Below, one piece after another: positions 21,315-31,611 of a stretch of DNA of 64,000 nucleotides. Below the pieces are notes generated by a model. It was given only the letters and a program-made list of their open reading frames with translations. It was not told the origin of the DNA and searched no databases. A program made the position numbers and the translations under genes. Each line of letters begins with the position of its first letter. Positions within the stretch are counted from its first letter, which is position 1. Source of the DNA: Neoscytalidium dimidiatum (Eukaryota; Ascomycota; Dothideomycetes; Botryosphaeriales; Botryosphaeriaceae); assembly GCA_037367355.1 (NCBI GenBank), contig CM074705.1, forward strand, positions 558,001-622,000, written 5' to 3'.

Positions 21315-23875
21315 GCTCGCCCTCGTTGTCGATAGGCCTGGATCGACAACACTTGCTCTTTATGAGGGAGGAGGATATGGTTTTTGGGGCCTGTGCCACG
21401 GGCTTGCCTTGGTGCGGGGTCTTGACGACTGCAAGCGGGCGTCTTGGTCTTGAGGCGTAGATAACCAGGCCTGGTAATTGGGGGGGCGCAGGGTGCCAAA
21501 TATAGCTTGGCCCTCGACCCTTTTCAGCTTGCGTGCAGAGATGATGATCAACCAAAGCAAAGCATATATTGCTGGGTTGTGAGCAATAGCGGCAGTATCG
21601 GGCCGAAGCGGACAGTTATCACAGAGGGTCAAGATAGGCGGTGCTGTGGTGGGTGGGTGGGTGGGTGAGCGAGTGCTCGAGTGAGCTGGACTGTAAACAA
21701 ATGCTATCGTGACGCAGATGTCGATGCTTGGCCAGATTCCCGGGCGAGAGTGTCGGCAGTGCCGATAGCAGGGACGCGAGGTGATCAATCTGACTATTTC
21801 AGAGCGGTGCTGGGAGGTTTGTGCGGGCTGGGGTTGAGAAAGGAAGGTAGCACCGAGTAGCGGCGGTGCAAGACAGCAACGGCAGCGCGGTTGTCCTCGT
21901 GGTTGGAGGGAAATGAAGCTTGGCCCTGGATCCGGAGACGGCTGGGGATGGCGCGATGCCGGTCGCGGGTCGAGTAGTGAAACACGGCGCGTGATGCGAG
22001 GCGGGCGATTGCGGAGCAGAGGCTAGAAGGACGTCGATAGAGGGCGATGAAGTCCAGGACAGCGGTCGACTGATGCGTGCGGCGAGTGAGAAGCACGTGA
22101 GGGCGTGTGGACGGACGGAAGGGCAGGCGGCGGTGGTTGCGGAGAAGGGCGGTCGATGATGGCATGGCATGGAGATGATGAAACCCCGGCCGTCATTGGC
22201 CTGGGCCCCAGCCAACGGCGCGCCCTCAACGTCCGCGACCAAAAACCAAACATTCTCACGCGCGGCCGCTGCGTCAGGTTCCATACGTTAAACTGACCGC
22301 AGAGTTTGCAGAAGCGGCGGGCGCACGAGGATCGCGACGCCAGGAACGTCCTCAGACGTGGTGGGGCTCAGTTAGCCGATGCCGTAGCAGCATGCAGCCA
22401 ATTGATCCATCTATATTACGGAATTATGCCCAGCGAATAGCTCGCCCTGCAGCCAGCCTTAGCCATGCTCGCCTGCTGGATCCGATGCATCTGCTGCCTG
22501 TTCAGGCTATTGAAATTCGTTTACGGCACATACATAGTATACATAGTACATGCTGCTGTCCACAATTAGGACCATTCCTCTGCAGGTCGCCTCGGCGCGC
22601 TTGTCTTGTGCCACCATCGGCGGGGTGGCTGCTTTGTAAAGCGAATCTGCTCCACCATGACGCACGCTGCCCTAACACCACAAGCACCAGCTACACGCGC
22701 TCTGGGCTCGTGATCAAATCCGTGGCTTTCTTCCGGTGGTCAATTGCATCAATCCATCGTGGGTTGTTCTGACTAAATTCGAGCGGCGCTGTAGCTGGGA
22801 GACAGCCAAGTTGGCTCATCCATCAGGCCGGTGGAAATCCTGGAGTGGTTTGCAGACGTTCCCGCGGTGGGAGGGAGCCACCGGGTCATGGAGGATCGTC
22901 AATCCGCGGTTGAACGACAACATACTTCAAGGATTCAGGCTCTAGAGCATCTGGGTCAGTCCTCAATTATGCTCCAATTCGCCAGCCTCATCCGCCCATG
23001 TATATAGAAGGGACGGGATGACGTGCAGCGTTCCGGACCGCGGACGCTCTGGCCGCCAGGAGACTTCGGATGCGATCAAGCGGTGTAAGGTGGGCAGGCC
23101 GCGCTACAGCCTCCGCTATTCAGCACCAAGGCCGTATATGCAGTTGGGTGGAATTGCCAACAGCAGCAGCAGGGGCGTGGATGCAGAAGGGAGCAGGCCG
23201 GTGAAGCGGTGCTGCCGTGGCAGTGGGGAACGGAGAGCGATGGCAGGCGATGGCAGGCGGAAGGCCAGTGGCTAAGGCGGCCATCTGGAGAAAAAGCTGG
23301 TCAGACTGGCCGCCAGGGGATCCTTGCGCTGCAACAGCGACTCTCAAAAGAGCTAAAGACGCGCTTTGACGCGCACGGCCGCTGCAGGCTGGTGTTCAGA
23401 CGCGTTGAGACTGAAGGAGAATGCTCTCGGCCCTCTGCGGACCATGTAGAGCGCACGCAAGACGGCAGTCGTGGTGATGCCCTTCTGGCGTCTCCCAACC
23501 CCAGGGCTGAGTACGGGGCGTTGTGGATGACGTTGGCGGGCGCGCGAGCTGCAGCTGTGCATTGTGTTCTGGCGTCACCTAGGCGACAGCGCCTGTGAAA
23601 CGAGCAGAAAAACCGGGCGCTCGTCGTGGTCATGGCAGGCGCCAGCCTCGCCCACCCGCACTTCTAATTTGCCCGCTGCACGCTGCCTCCACCACCGATC
23701 TCCCCCTCCCAGCGGACGAGCCCGCGCTGCCTGCCAACAACCCCCACCCGTCCGGTAGACATTTTGCAGAGTCCACTCGCCCACCTGGCAGCTTGGCTCT
23801 GCCGCGTCTGCTCCTCGAGAGCCCTGTTATTTACCGCAAAGGCCGCTCGTTCTGCATCGCTGCCAGGTAAACAAC
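21315..23875. other. Long divergent intergenic region
   Basis: About 2.5 kb between the divergent F-box and coiled-coil genes. It includes a GTGGG-type simple repeat near 21651-21665. Several frames longer than 100 codons on both strands are rich in Arg, Pro and Ser and show no motifs, so I treat them as GC-driven artefacts. The last 200 bp before 23876 is C-rich, as expected of a 5' leader. Confidence 0.45.
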
Positions 23876-26800
23876 ATGGGCCGCCCCCGGAAGTCCGCTG
23901 CCGCTGCTAAGCAGCACAACAACCCGCCCAACTCCTCGCAGGACGGCCCGCGCGGCACCCGCCGCAAGAGACGCACCAGCGGCGACTCCGTCATCGACGA
24001 CGACAGCTCCCATCGCGAGTCGACCCAGCTGTCCGACCTGCCCGACGCCCACGAGGAGACGCACCCTGCTGCCGCCTCCGCCTCCGACACCGAACCGCGC
24101 CCACGCAAAAAGCGCGTCAAGCGCGTCTACAACACCGACCAGGACCAGCTTGCCCAAGAGCTCCAGGAGGCCATCGAGCACGAGTCTCGCAGCCAGCCGC
24201 TGCCGCCGCCGCCGCCGCCGTCGAACGACCCGGAGATCATCGTGGTCACCTCGCAGCCCCAGCCCCAGCCGAAGCCCCAGCAGCCGCACCGACGCGTCCG
24301 CTTCTCAGACCCCGGCCCGCCCATCCCCGCCGCAACGCCCACCCACAGGTCCACCACCGGCGGGCCCGTCACCCCCAATGCCCGCGCTTCCTCGTCCAGG
24401 CCCAATCGACGCGCCTCCCTGCCGGCGACGATCGGCTACGCCTCCCCCAATGGCGGCGAGATCCAGTTCACGCCGCTCCGTGCCGTCCTGGAGGACCGCC
24501 AGCGGAGGAGGCTTCGCCGCCACTGTCTGAGCGAGGAGATGAACAGCATCGACGAGCACAAGCGCGAGGACGAGCGCGCGCGGCGCGAGCTCAAGCGCCT
24601 GCGCAAGGAGCTGCAGGAGAAGGACAAGAGGGTCACGGACCTCATGTACGAGCTCGAGGTCCAGCGCCAGTTCGCCATCGAGGTGCAGGACGCGGACAGG
24701 GAGAAGGAGGACGAGAAGGTCAGGGCGCTGGAGGACCAGCTGGAGAACTTGCGCAGGGAGATTGCCGAGCAGAAGGAGCGCCACGAACACGATCTTGCCA
24801 CCATCGAGGAGGATCCGAACGAGGATGTGGACATGGACGATGGCGTGGGCATGCGCGCTCCTTCCTTGGACGACGAGGACGGGTTCATGCTGATCCAGCC
24901 TGAGGATATCAACTTGCAGGAGGAGATGTCGCATCTCCCAGAGGACGAGGACATGGACGGCGTCGCCGAGGGCACCCAGACGGACGGCCCCATCGATGTT
25001 CCCGACCCTAGCCACGAAGTCCAGATCCAGCAGTTTGAGAACGCCATTGCCGAGCTCAGCAAGGAAGCGTCCGAGGCGAAGGCTGCTCTGCAGATCTTGT
25101 CCATTGAGCTCCAGACGCTTGGATTCACCGAGCCCGAGGCAAACGCGTACGATGTTCTGACGTCCCTCCGCTCCGCCTTCCAGCATGTCCGCAACGAGGT
25201 TGAGGCCATTTGCCCCGGCGACCCGTCCACCCAGCTGGAGAACGGAGGTCTCATCTACTCTCTCGTCGAGAAGCTGAGACAGCTGAGGAGTCAGATCAAC
25301 GAGAAGATGGAAGAGGCGTCGAAGCAGGCAGAGATGAATGCACTTCTCGACAGCCAGAACAAGGGTCTGGTCGACAAGATGGCCGAGTTCGAGAACAGAC
25401 GGCAAACTCTGGAGGGTCAATGGCATGAGCTCGACGTTGTCAGCGAGAAGAAGACGAAGGAGATCATCGAGCTTGAGGAGGAATTGGAGGCGTACAAGGA
25501 AGCGATAGCCGAGCGTGACGCCGAGATCGTGGACCAGGACCAAAAGATGGATGAGATGGAGGTTGAGTTGACGGAACGTGAGCAGGAAAACGGACGCTTG
25601 CAGGAGGCGCTCAACAGCTCTCGTGAGGAGGCTGCATCGCTGCAGGAGCTCCTCGGCCGTGTGGAGGAGGAGTCGAGAGCTGCCCTCGAGAAGCTCAAGG
25701 AGGAACATGTCGCCGCTATCACAAAGCATGAGCAGAAGCTTGCTACCGAACAGTTGTATCGCGAGCAAGCCGAGCGAGAGATTGATGAGAAGCAGTCCTT
25801 CATTACCCAACTTGAGGTTAAGATTGAGGCTGCAGAGACGGATCTCGAAAAGCTCCGTGAAGACTTGGCCGAACTCCAGCAACACAAGGAAGTCGAGCGG
25901 ACTCAGCGCGAGGCTGCCGAGGAAGAGCTTGACAACAAGAACGAAACCATCACCGACCTCGAGCAGAAGGTTGAGACTGCCGAGAATGAGCTCGATGACC
26001 TCCGGGGCGAACTAGACAACCTCCGCAACCTGGCCGAGACCGAACGCGAGCAACTCGAAGCTGCCATCACCGAGGTCGAAGAGAGAGATGACAAGATTGC
26101 TGAGCTCGAGCAGAAGATTCACGATGCCGGTCTCCAAGCTAACGACCTACGTCAGAAGCTGTTTCAGCTGCAAGTGGAGAAGCAGGCCGTCATTGAGGAG
26201 CTCCAAGACACTGCGGCCAAGCGCGAGGAGCAGTACAACCAAGACATTGCCGCCGAGATTGCGCGCCGAGAGGATGCCGAGCAGATTGCTGCTGACCGTA
26301 CGGCGGAAATCGCCGAGTTGCAATCCAAGCTCAATGGCATCGAAGAGAACCTCGAGGTCATGACCATCGAGAAGGACGATCTCATTTCGGAGCTGGAGAG
26401 GAGAGTCGACAAGCTGGAAGAGGACCTGATCCAACTGCGTGAGGAGTACAACGAGCTCGCCGAGCAAAAGGCCGAAGAGATCCAAGCTCTGCACGACGAC
26501 ATTGGCATCCTTAACAACGACATCAACGAGAAGGCCGAGCTCATCGAGAGGCTGCGCACGGAAGCCGCCGAGAACGAAGAAGCCCACAAGCGCGAGGTCG
26601 AAGAGAAGGAAGCCCGCATTGCCGAGTTGTCGGAGGAGCTGGATGCCGCCCGCACCAACATCCAGTCTCTCGAGGCGACCCGCTCCAGCCTTGAGCACCG
26701 TGTGGAAGACGCCGCCGTGCAGATGCTCGACCTGCAGAACGTGCACGCCAACGAGATCGACTCCCTGCGCAACAAGATCGAGAACCATGAGGCTGAGATC

Positions 26801-27247
26801 GACCGTCTCCGCCGTGCACTCGAGCTCCGCGAGGACAAGTACACGTCCGATATCAACAACAAGAACAAGGCGCTCGAGTCGCTGCAGCTTGTCGCCGATA
26901 CCCGCCTGACCACCATCACGGCTCTCGAGAACCAGGTTGATTCTCTCAAGAGGAAGTTCCGCGAGCAGGCGCTGTCGAGCCGCAAGACAATGTCGACGCT
27001 CGCGCAGAGCTTCTTGCATGCTGCGGAGGATGCGCAGGGTCTTAGTGACAGGCACGCGGAGAATACGGAAGCGGCGATTCGTGAGGTTGAGGATATGAAG
27101 CCTGATGGCATCAACTACACGTTCGCTTCGGAGAGGGTCAATCTTCTCAAGTCTGGCGGTGCTGCTCGTAGGGGCAGGCGTCAATTCGACTCGGGTATAG
27201 GTGTTGCGGAGGAAGATGAGGACATGTTGGAGGAGACGATGGCGTGA
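23876..27247 (+). CDS. Long coiled-coil protein with AT-hook-like N-terminus
   Basis: Single exon of 1123 residues. It opens with GRPRK (residues 2-6), an AT-hook core. A disordered, basic, Pro-rich region of about 190 residues follows, then a short FTPLR..LEDR block. From about residue 215 to 1065 it is nearly continuous heptad-type coiled coil rich in Glu, Leu, Lys, Arg and Gln, broken by an acidic stretch around residues 315-385. The last 60 residues are partly disordered, with a DSGIG motif and an acidic end. This architecture resembles fungal structural proteins of the nuclear envelope, spindle pole or septum, but I cannot assign one; similarity to myosin tails or Uso1 would be expected of any coiled coil. 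The start is supported by a C-rich leader and an A at -3. Confidence 0.8.
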   Translation: MGRPRKSAAAAKQHNNPPNSSQDGPRGTRRKRRTSGDSVIDDDSSHRESTQLSDLPDAHEETHPAAASASDTEPRPRKKRVKRVYNTDQDQLAQELQEAIEHESRSQPLPPPPPPSNDPEIIVVTSQPQPQPKPQQPHRRVRFSDPGPPIPAATPTHRSTTGGPVTPNARASSSRPNRRASLPATIGYASPNGGEIQFTPLRAVLEDRQRRRLRRHCLSEEMNSIDEHKREDERARRELKRLRKELQEKDKRVTDLMYELEVQRQFAIEVQDADREKEDEKVRALEDQLENLRREIAEQKERHEHDLATIEEDPNEDVDMDDGVGMRAPSLDDEDGFMLIQPEDINLQEEMSHLPEDEDMDGVAEGTQTDGPIDVPDPSHEVQIQQFENAIAELSKEASEAKAALQILSIELQTLGFTEPEANAYDVLTSLRSAFQHVRNEVEAICPGDPSTQLENGGLIYSLVEKLRQLRSQINEKMEEASKQAEMNALLDSQNKGLVDKMAEFENRRQTLEGQWHELDVVSEKKTKEIIELEEELEAYKEAIAERDAEIVDQDQKMDEMEVELTEREQENGRLQEALNSSREEAASLQELLGRVEEESRAALEKLKEEHVAAITKHEQKLATEQLYREQAEREIDEKQSFITQLEVKIEAAETDLEKLREDLAELQQHKEVERTQREAAEEELDNKNETITDLEQKVETAENELDDLRGELDNLRNLAETEREQLEAAITEVEERDDKIAELEQKIHDAGLQANDLRQKLFQLQVEKQAVIEELQDTAAKREEQYNQDIAAEIARREDAEQIAADRTAEIAELQSKLNGIEENLEVMTIEKDDLISELERRVDKLEEDLIQLREEYNELAEQKAEEIQALHDDIGILNNDINEKAELIERLRTEAAENEEAHKREVEEKEARIAELSEELDAARTNIQSLEATRSSLEHRVEDAAVQMLDLQNVHANEIDSLRNKIENHEAEIDRLRRALELREDKYTSDINNKNKALESLQLVADTRLTTITALENQVDSLKRKFREQALSSRKTMSTLAQSFLHAAEDAQGLSDRHAENTEAAIREVEDMKPDGINYTFASERVNLLKSGGAARRGRRQFDSGIGVAEEDEDMLEETMA

Positions 27248-28012
27248 ACCCCAAAAGGAACCCTTCACGACGTCAGGAACAAAGAGCGCTCTCTTTGGAG
27301 GCTCGGTTGATGCTTCAAATTGTCGATTGTTACTTTGGGAACACTGTTTACGTTGGCGTGGGTAATACCTTCTACACCCAACCTTTTTTGAGAGCATGGT
27401 TTGGAACGAGTATCCGTTTGGTTGATCCGTTATCCTTGGCAGCTCTTTCTTTGGGTATACCATTCCCCTGTTCGGCGGCATGTTTTAGCCAGCCTTTTCT
27501 GCCGACTGTATCCTTTTTGGACATTTCTCGTTCTCAAGTTCTGCGATGCGCGCGCATGCTTGTTTTCTCGTTCGGAAGCGCGAGTTGTCACGAATGACTT
27601 AATGAAGATTGAGAACGATACCAAAGCGTCCGTCCCGAACCCGTCCATCACCCACATCACTATAAACACGAAGAACACCTTTCACTCTCTACCTTTCCTC
27701 TCCTCTCCTTTATTGGGTCGGTTGGTCGGCGCTTGTAGTTAGGTAGGGTATAAGTTTTTGTTTATGCAGGCAACAGCGAGTATAAAAGTGAGAGATTGGT
27801 ATATCTACTTGGGTTGAACAGTCGTAGTAAACAGTCGTAGTAAATACACGATTTTGAAAACTTGAAGTCCACGCCGTCTTTTTTTTTTTTTCCATGTTGC
27901 TAGCCCATTCTGATACTTTCTTGAACGAGGGGTTTTTCTTTTTATTTTAATTGTCCCAAGCCGTACATGATGTCCGAATTCAAACGTCTCTCTCCCCCCT
28001 TTTCCCCTCCTC
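27248..28012. other. Convergent 3' regions
   Basis: About 765 bp between two converging stop codons. T-rich stretches and a 12-T run near 27880-27891 look like 3' untranslated and processing sequence. Near-duplicate CAGTCGTAGTAAA motifs lie at about 27820-27843. No ORF with support. Confidence 0.5.
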
Positions 28013-29308
28013 TCACCTCTTCCCCGCCTGCTGCTGAGCTGGTCCAGCATTCCCGTCGCCAGCGCTCCTCTCCTCCACGGCCTTCATGATCAACTCCACC
28101 ACGCCCGGCTCGGCGCTCCTCCTCGCCCCGTCCGCCGCATTGATATAGAACCTCCGCCGCGGCTCGACAAACACGCCGACAACCCTCTGCAACAACCCTC
28201 TCCTCCTACTACCACTACCACTACCACCACCACTACCACCAGTACTCCTCCTCCCCCCCTTCTCTCCTCCCCCTCCACTCTTCAGCCAAGGCACCCTCTC
28301 CACGTTCGCCAAGCCCCACCGGCGCCACCGCCCCTTTCCACTCGGCGGCAGCGCGCGCAGCTCGCCCAGCGCCGTGCCCGTCGTCTTCCAGAAGCCGTTG
28401 AGCCGGACGGTGCGGATGTCGAGCAGGGCGTCGGGCGGCGGGTCGGCGGCGAAGCGGCGGAGGGCGGCGCGCGAGGCGCGGGCGCGCGCGGGCAGGTGCA
28501 GGGTGATGCTGTTGACGAAGGGGGAGGTGAGGGTCGCGGTGAGGAGGAGGGGGATCGGGGCCAGGGCGATGGCTGTTGGGCGTGGGGAGGGGTGCGTTAG
28601 TTTTTTTTTTTTTTTTCGGTTCTGGTTGTTGTTGTTGTTGTTGTTGTTGTTACGGGGAATTTTTCTTTCCATCTTGAGGCTTCGTTGGTGGTTGAGGGGT
28701 TGGGGAGGGGAGGGAGCTCATCGTGTTTTTCCTTTTTTTTTAAAAAAAAAAAAAAAAAACAAAGTGGAGGGAAGAGGAACGGACACGTGGGTGGTGGAAG
28801 GCATTTTTTTTGTGCCTGAGGCTTGAGAGATGGTGGAGCTTTTTTTTTGGAAAACAAAAAAAAAAAGGAAAACAAAATTCTCCATTGAACGACAACGTCA
28901 GGATCAAGGAAAACAGCACGCACCTGCTGGCGCCGCCCACCAGGGAAAATCTGGGTGCGCATGCAAGCGTGGCGCGATGACCAGACAGCCAAAAGCGAAA
29001 AAGACGATGGTTCCCAGCTTCGTGAAGGCGATCCAGGCGGTTTTGCCCGTGCCGGCGTTGTAGATTAACAGGCGCTCAGGATAGGCTATCCAACCGCTGT
29101 TCAGCATGGATATCGCAGTGTCGCGGGTGAGATACGATGCCAACTCACCTGGCTTTGTGGCCGGCTTCTGGACAAAGCTCTTGGGCGCGACGTTTTGCGC
29201 TTCGACGTGTCTGGCAACGGTGGAGGACAAGCGCGGCGTGTTGGGCCATGGCCGCGCGAGGGAAAAGCTCGCAGCCAAGCGGGAGAAGGCGAATTGGCGC
29301 GTTAGCAT
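28013..29308 (-). CDS. Putative mitochondrial inner-membrane protein, two TM helices
   Basis: Two exons: 29308-28924 and 28572-28013, about 314 residues. The 351-nt intron is long for this locus but has a GTGCGT donor, CTAACGC branch and CAACAG acceptor with matching phase. Residues 1-34 are rich in Arg, Ser and Ala with no acid, typical of a mitochondrial presequence. A YNAGTGKTAW segment leads into a first membrane helix (about residues 90-112). The second exon starts with another helix ending at SPFVNSITLHLP. The remainder is basic with Gly/Ser repeats. This layout resembles the TMEM70/TMEM186/TMEM223-like group of small inner-membrane proteins, but that is only a suggestion. I chose the ATG at 29308 because residues upstream of it look untranslated. 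It is divergent from the glutaminyl cyclase gene. Confidence 0.72.
28601..28651. repeat. T16 tract and (GTT)9 inside an intron
   Basis: A run of 16 T (28601-28616) is followed by nine GTT units (28625-28651). Both lie in the 351-nt intron of the minus-strand gene, just upstream of its branch site as transcribed (A16 and AAC units in the RNA). Further A/T homopolymers lie at 28733-28757 and 28840-28866. Confidence 0.85.
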
Positions 29309-29689
29309 GACATTTGCGGATGGGACAGGCGATTGAGGTGGAAAGAAGGATTGGTATGAGCTCTGCTGCCCCCCGGCGGGCCCACAACACGTGGAAGGGC
29401 GGTAGCACAGCGGCGGCCTATCTCCGAAACGAACGAACGAACGAACGAACGAACAGGGCCCGGAAGCCCGTCGGTCGGCAGGGGTCCGAGTGTCGATCCG
29501 GCGTGCCATCGCTGTCGCTGCGCGAACCCCAGGAAAAGTGACCACGTCTCTCCCTCCCCCGAAGCAACAGCCCTCAATTCACCGACGGCACTCGTTCGAC
29601 CGAGCGATGCGGTGAGCTCCCAACTCGCCGTGCCGCAATCCTTTGCAAAACAACAATCAAAAAAACACTCCCCCCCTCAATCCCAAGCC
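29309..29689. promoter_or_regulatory. Divergent promoter region with (ACGA)6
   Basis: A 381-bp gap between start codons of divergent genes. It contains six tandem ACGA units at 29429-29452, which read TCGT on the other strand. No TATA box was seen. The last 40 bp before 29690 is C- and A-rich leader. Confidence 0.55.
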
Positions 29690-31009
29690 ATGAAACTCGC
29701 CGCCCGCCTCGCCGGCGCCCTCCTCGCCGCCTTCGCCGCGCGCCCTTCCGCCGCCTACCAGGCCCTGTCGGACGACACGCTGCGCGCCATCCCGTCCGCG
29801 CCGCACGACTTCGACATCCACTCGGGCGCGCTGCTGGCGCCGATCCTGGTGCCGCGCGTGCCCGGCACCCCGGGCAACGCCCGGGTGCGCCAGCACTTCG
29901 TCGACTTCTTCGCCCGGCACCTGCCCGCCTGGCGCGTCGAGCTGCACAACAGCTCGGCCGTGACGCCCACCAGCGGCGGCGAGCCCGTCCCCTTCGTCAA
30001 CGTCGTCGCCACCCGCGACCCGCCGTGGGCGCGGGAGGGCGACGTCGGCCGCCTGGCGCTGGTCGCCCACTACGACAGCAAGCTGACCCCGCACGGCTTC
30101 ATCGGCGCGACCGACAGCGCCGCCCCGTGCGCGATGCTGATGCATGCCGCGAGGAGCGTCGACGACGCGTTGACGAAGAAGTGGGAGCGCATGCAGGCCG
30201 AGGGCGTGGGGGACGGGGGCGTCGAGGAGGAGAGGGGCGTGCAGATCATCCTGCTGGATGGGGAGGAGGCGTTTTTGAGTTGGACGGATGAGGATTCGTT
30301 GTATGGGGCGAGGTAAGGGTCCTCTCCTTTTTATTTTTTTTTTCTTCTTTTTGGTTGGTCGTGGTGCTGGCTGAACCGGGGGTGGGGGATGACTGTGCTG
30401 ACGCATTTCTTTTGCAGAGCGCTGGCTGAGAAGTGGGAGTCGACGCATCATTCCGGCATGGCGACTTTCCAAACGGCCATCTCGTCGATCCAGCTGTTCC
30501 TGTTGCTGGACTTGCTGGGGGCCAGCAGCCCGAGGATACCGTCCTACTTTCAGACCACCCATTGGGCCTATCAGGCCATGGCGAAGCTGGAGAAGCGGTT
30601 CAGAGAGCTTGGCCTCTTCAAGTCCTCGCCTAACCATCCGGAGAAGAACAAGGGGCCCAATAAGTTTGACGAGCCCGCTTGGTTGTCGGATGCGGACAAG
30701 GAAGTCAGCGCGCGCATGGGCGGCATGGTGTCAGACGATCACCTTCCGTTCATGGCGAGGGGAGTCGAAATCCTACACATGATACCCACGCCATTCCCGC
30801 GCGTCTGGCACGAACTCGACGATGATGGAGAGCATCTAGACATGGATACCGTTGAGGATTGGGCTAAGCTGGTCACCGCATTTGCATGCGAGTGGATGGA
30901 GCTGGAGGGGTTTATGAACAATACGCCACCAGCAAGGCGGGCGGTGGAGAGCGGTGAAGAGGAGAGTGCTGCGGACAGGAGAAGAGGAGCGGAAAAAGAT
31001 GAATTGTGA
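29690..31009 (+). CDS. Secretory glutaminyl-peptide cyclotransferase (M28-type)
   Basis: Two exons: 29690-30312 and 30418-31009, about 404 residues; the intron has GTAAGG and GCAG ends. Glutaminyl cyclase converts N-terminal Gln to pyroglutamate and has a single zinc ion in an aminopeptidase-like fold. The N-terminus (about 1-22) is a hydrophobic Ala/Leu signal peptide. Motifs: HYDSK at 127-131, GATDSAAPC with Asp142 as likely zinc ligand, LLDGEEAF with Glu192/193, and SDDHLPF with His316. The spacing and order fit the family. The tail after about residue 370 is polar and the frame ends in Lys-Asp-Glu-Leu, an ER-retrieval signal. A GTGAGT overlaps the stop codon, and splicing there to TATAG near 31101 would replace that end with a slightly longer one. 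The annotated end is therefore uncertain by a few residues. Confidence 0.88.
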
Positions 31010-31611
31010 GTCTGATCCTGCCCCGCCTTCGCCGCGCTTGTCCAATCCATCGTTCCTGCTGTTCGCTGTGAAATGGTGTTTAACGTGTTTCTCTGCATAT
31101 AGTGTACCATTGTAAACGAATAGACCTTGTACGAACAGTTCCCATGACCTTGACCAACAAGTACGTGTTTCTCTGGCAGGTGAGATCTTCATGTCTTCCG
31201 CGGGGAGACGTCGCTTCATTGTCTACATCCGACCTCGTGCAGACGGAATGCATGGCACACTCTGCCAAGCGCTTGGCTACCTGCCGCCTTGAAACGACAC
31301 TTGCTCCGGCCGGTATATTACCGCAAGCAGAAGTCTACAGCAAGTTCGTGCTTTGTGCGAACGTTCCATGACCTTAAAACGGTAGGTCAAAGATATTCTC
31401 AAGATGCATGGCTTTGTTTTCCGAGAACATCTCACCAGCAGATCCAACGAACAAGCAAGTCTCAATCACAGAGTAAAATGGGATTCATCTTTTCGAGCCC
31501 CACCTTGTCCTCTCTCTTTCTGCGCCAGCTCTCCAGAACCTGGCGAATCTGATCATCAACCGGACGGGAGCCAAATTCCATCTTCCCATCCGCTACACTC
31601 CCACCGCGCCG
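31010..31611. other. Tandem intergenic region
   Basis: About 600 bp between two plus-strand genes. It holds the 3' end of the cyclase transcript and, in its C/T-rich last 130 bp, the leader of the next gene. No supported ORF. Confidence 0.5.

Noticed and set aside
21794..22284. Overlapping minus-strand frames of 123 and 161 codons between the F-box and coiled-coil genes
   Set aside because: Ser/Pro/Arg-rich with no motifs or splice signals; two frames being open at once points to base composition.
24305..27481. Long antisense frames (up to about 526 codons) opposite the coiled-coil gene
   Set aside because: They mirror a GC-rich Glu/Leu/Lys-biased coding strand, are Leu/Val- or Ser-rich without motifs, and no start or splice signals support them.
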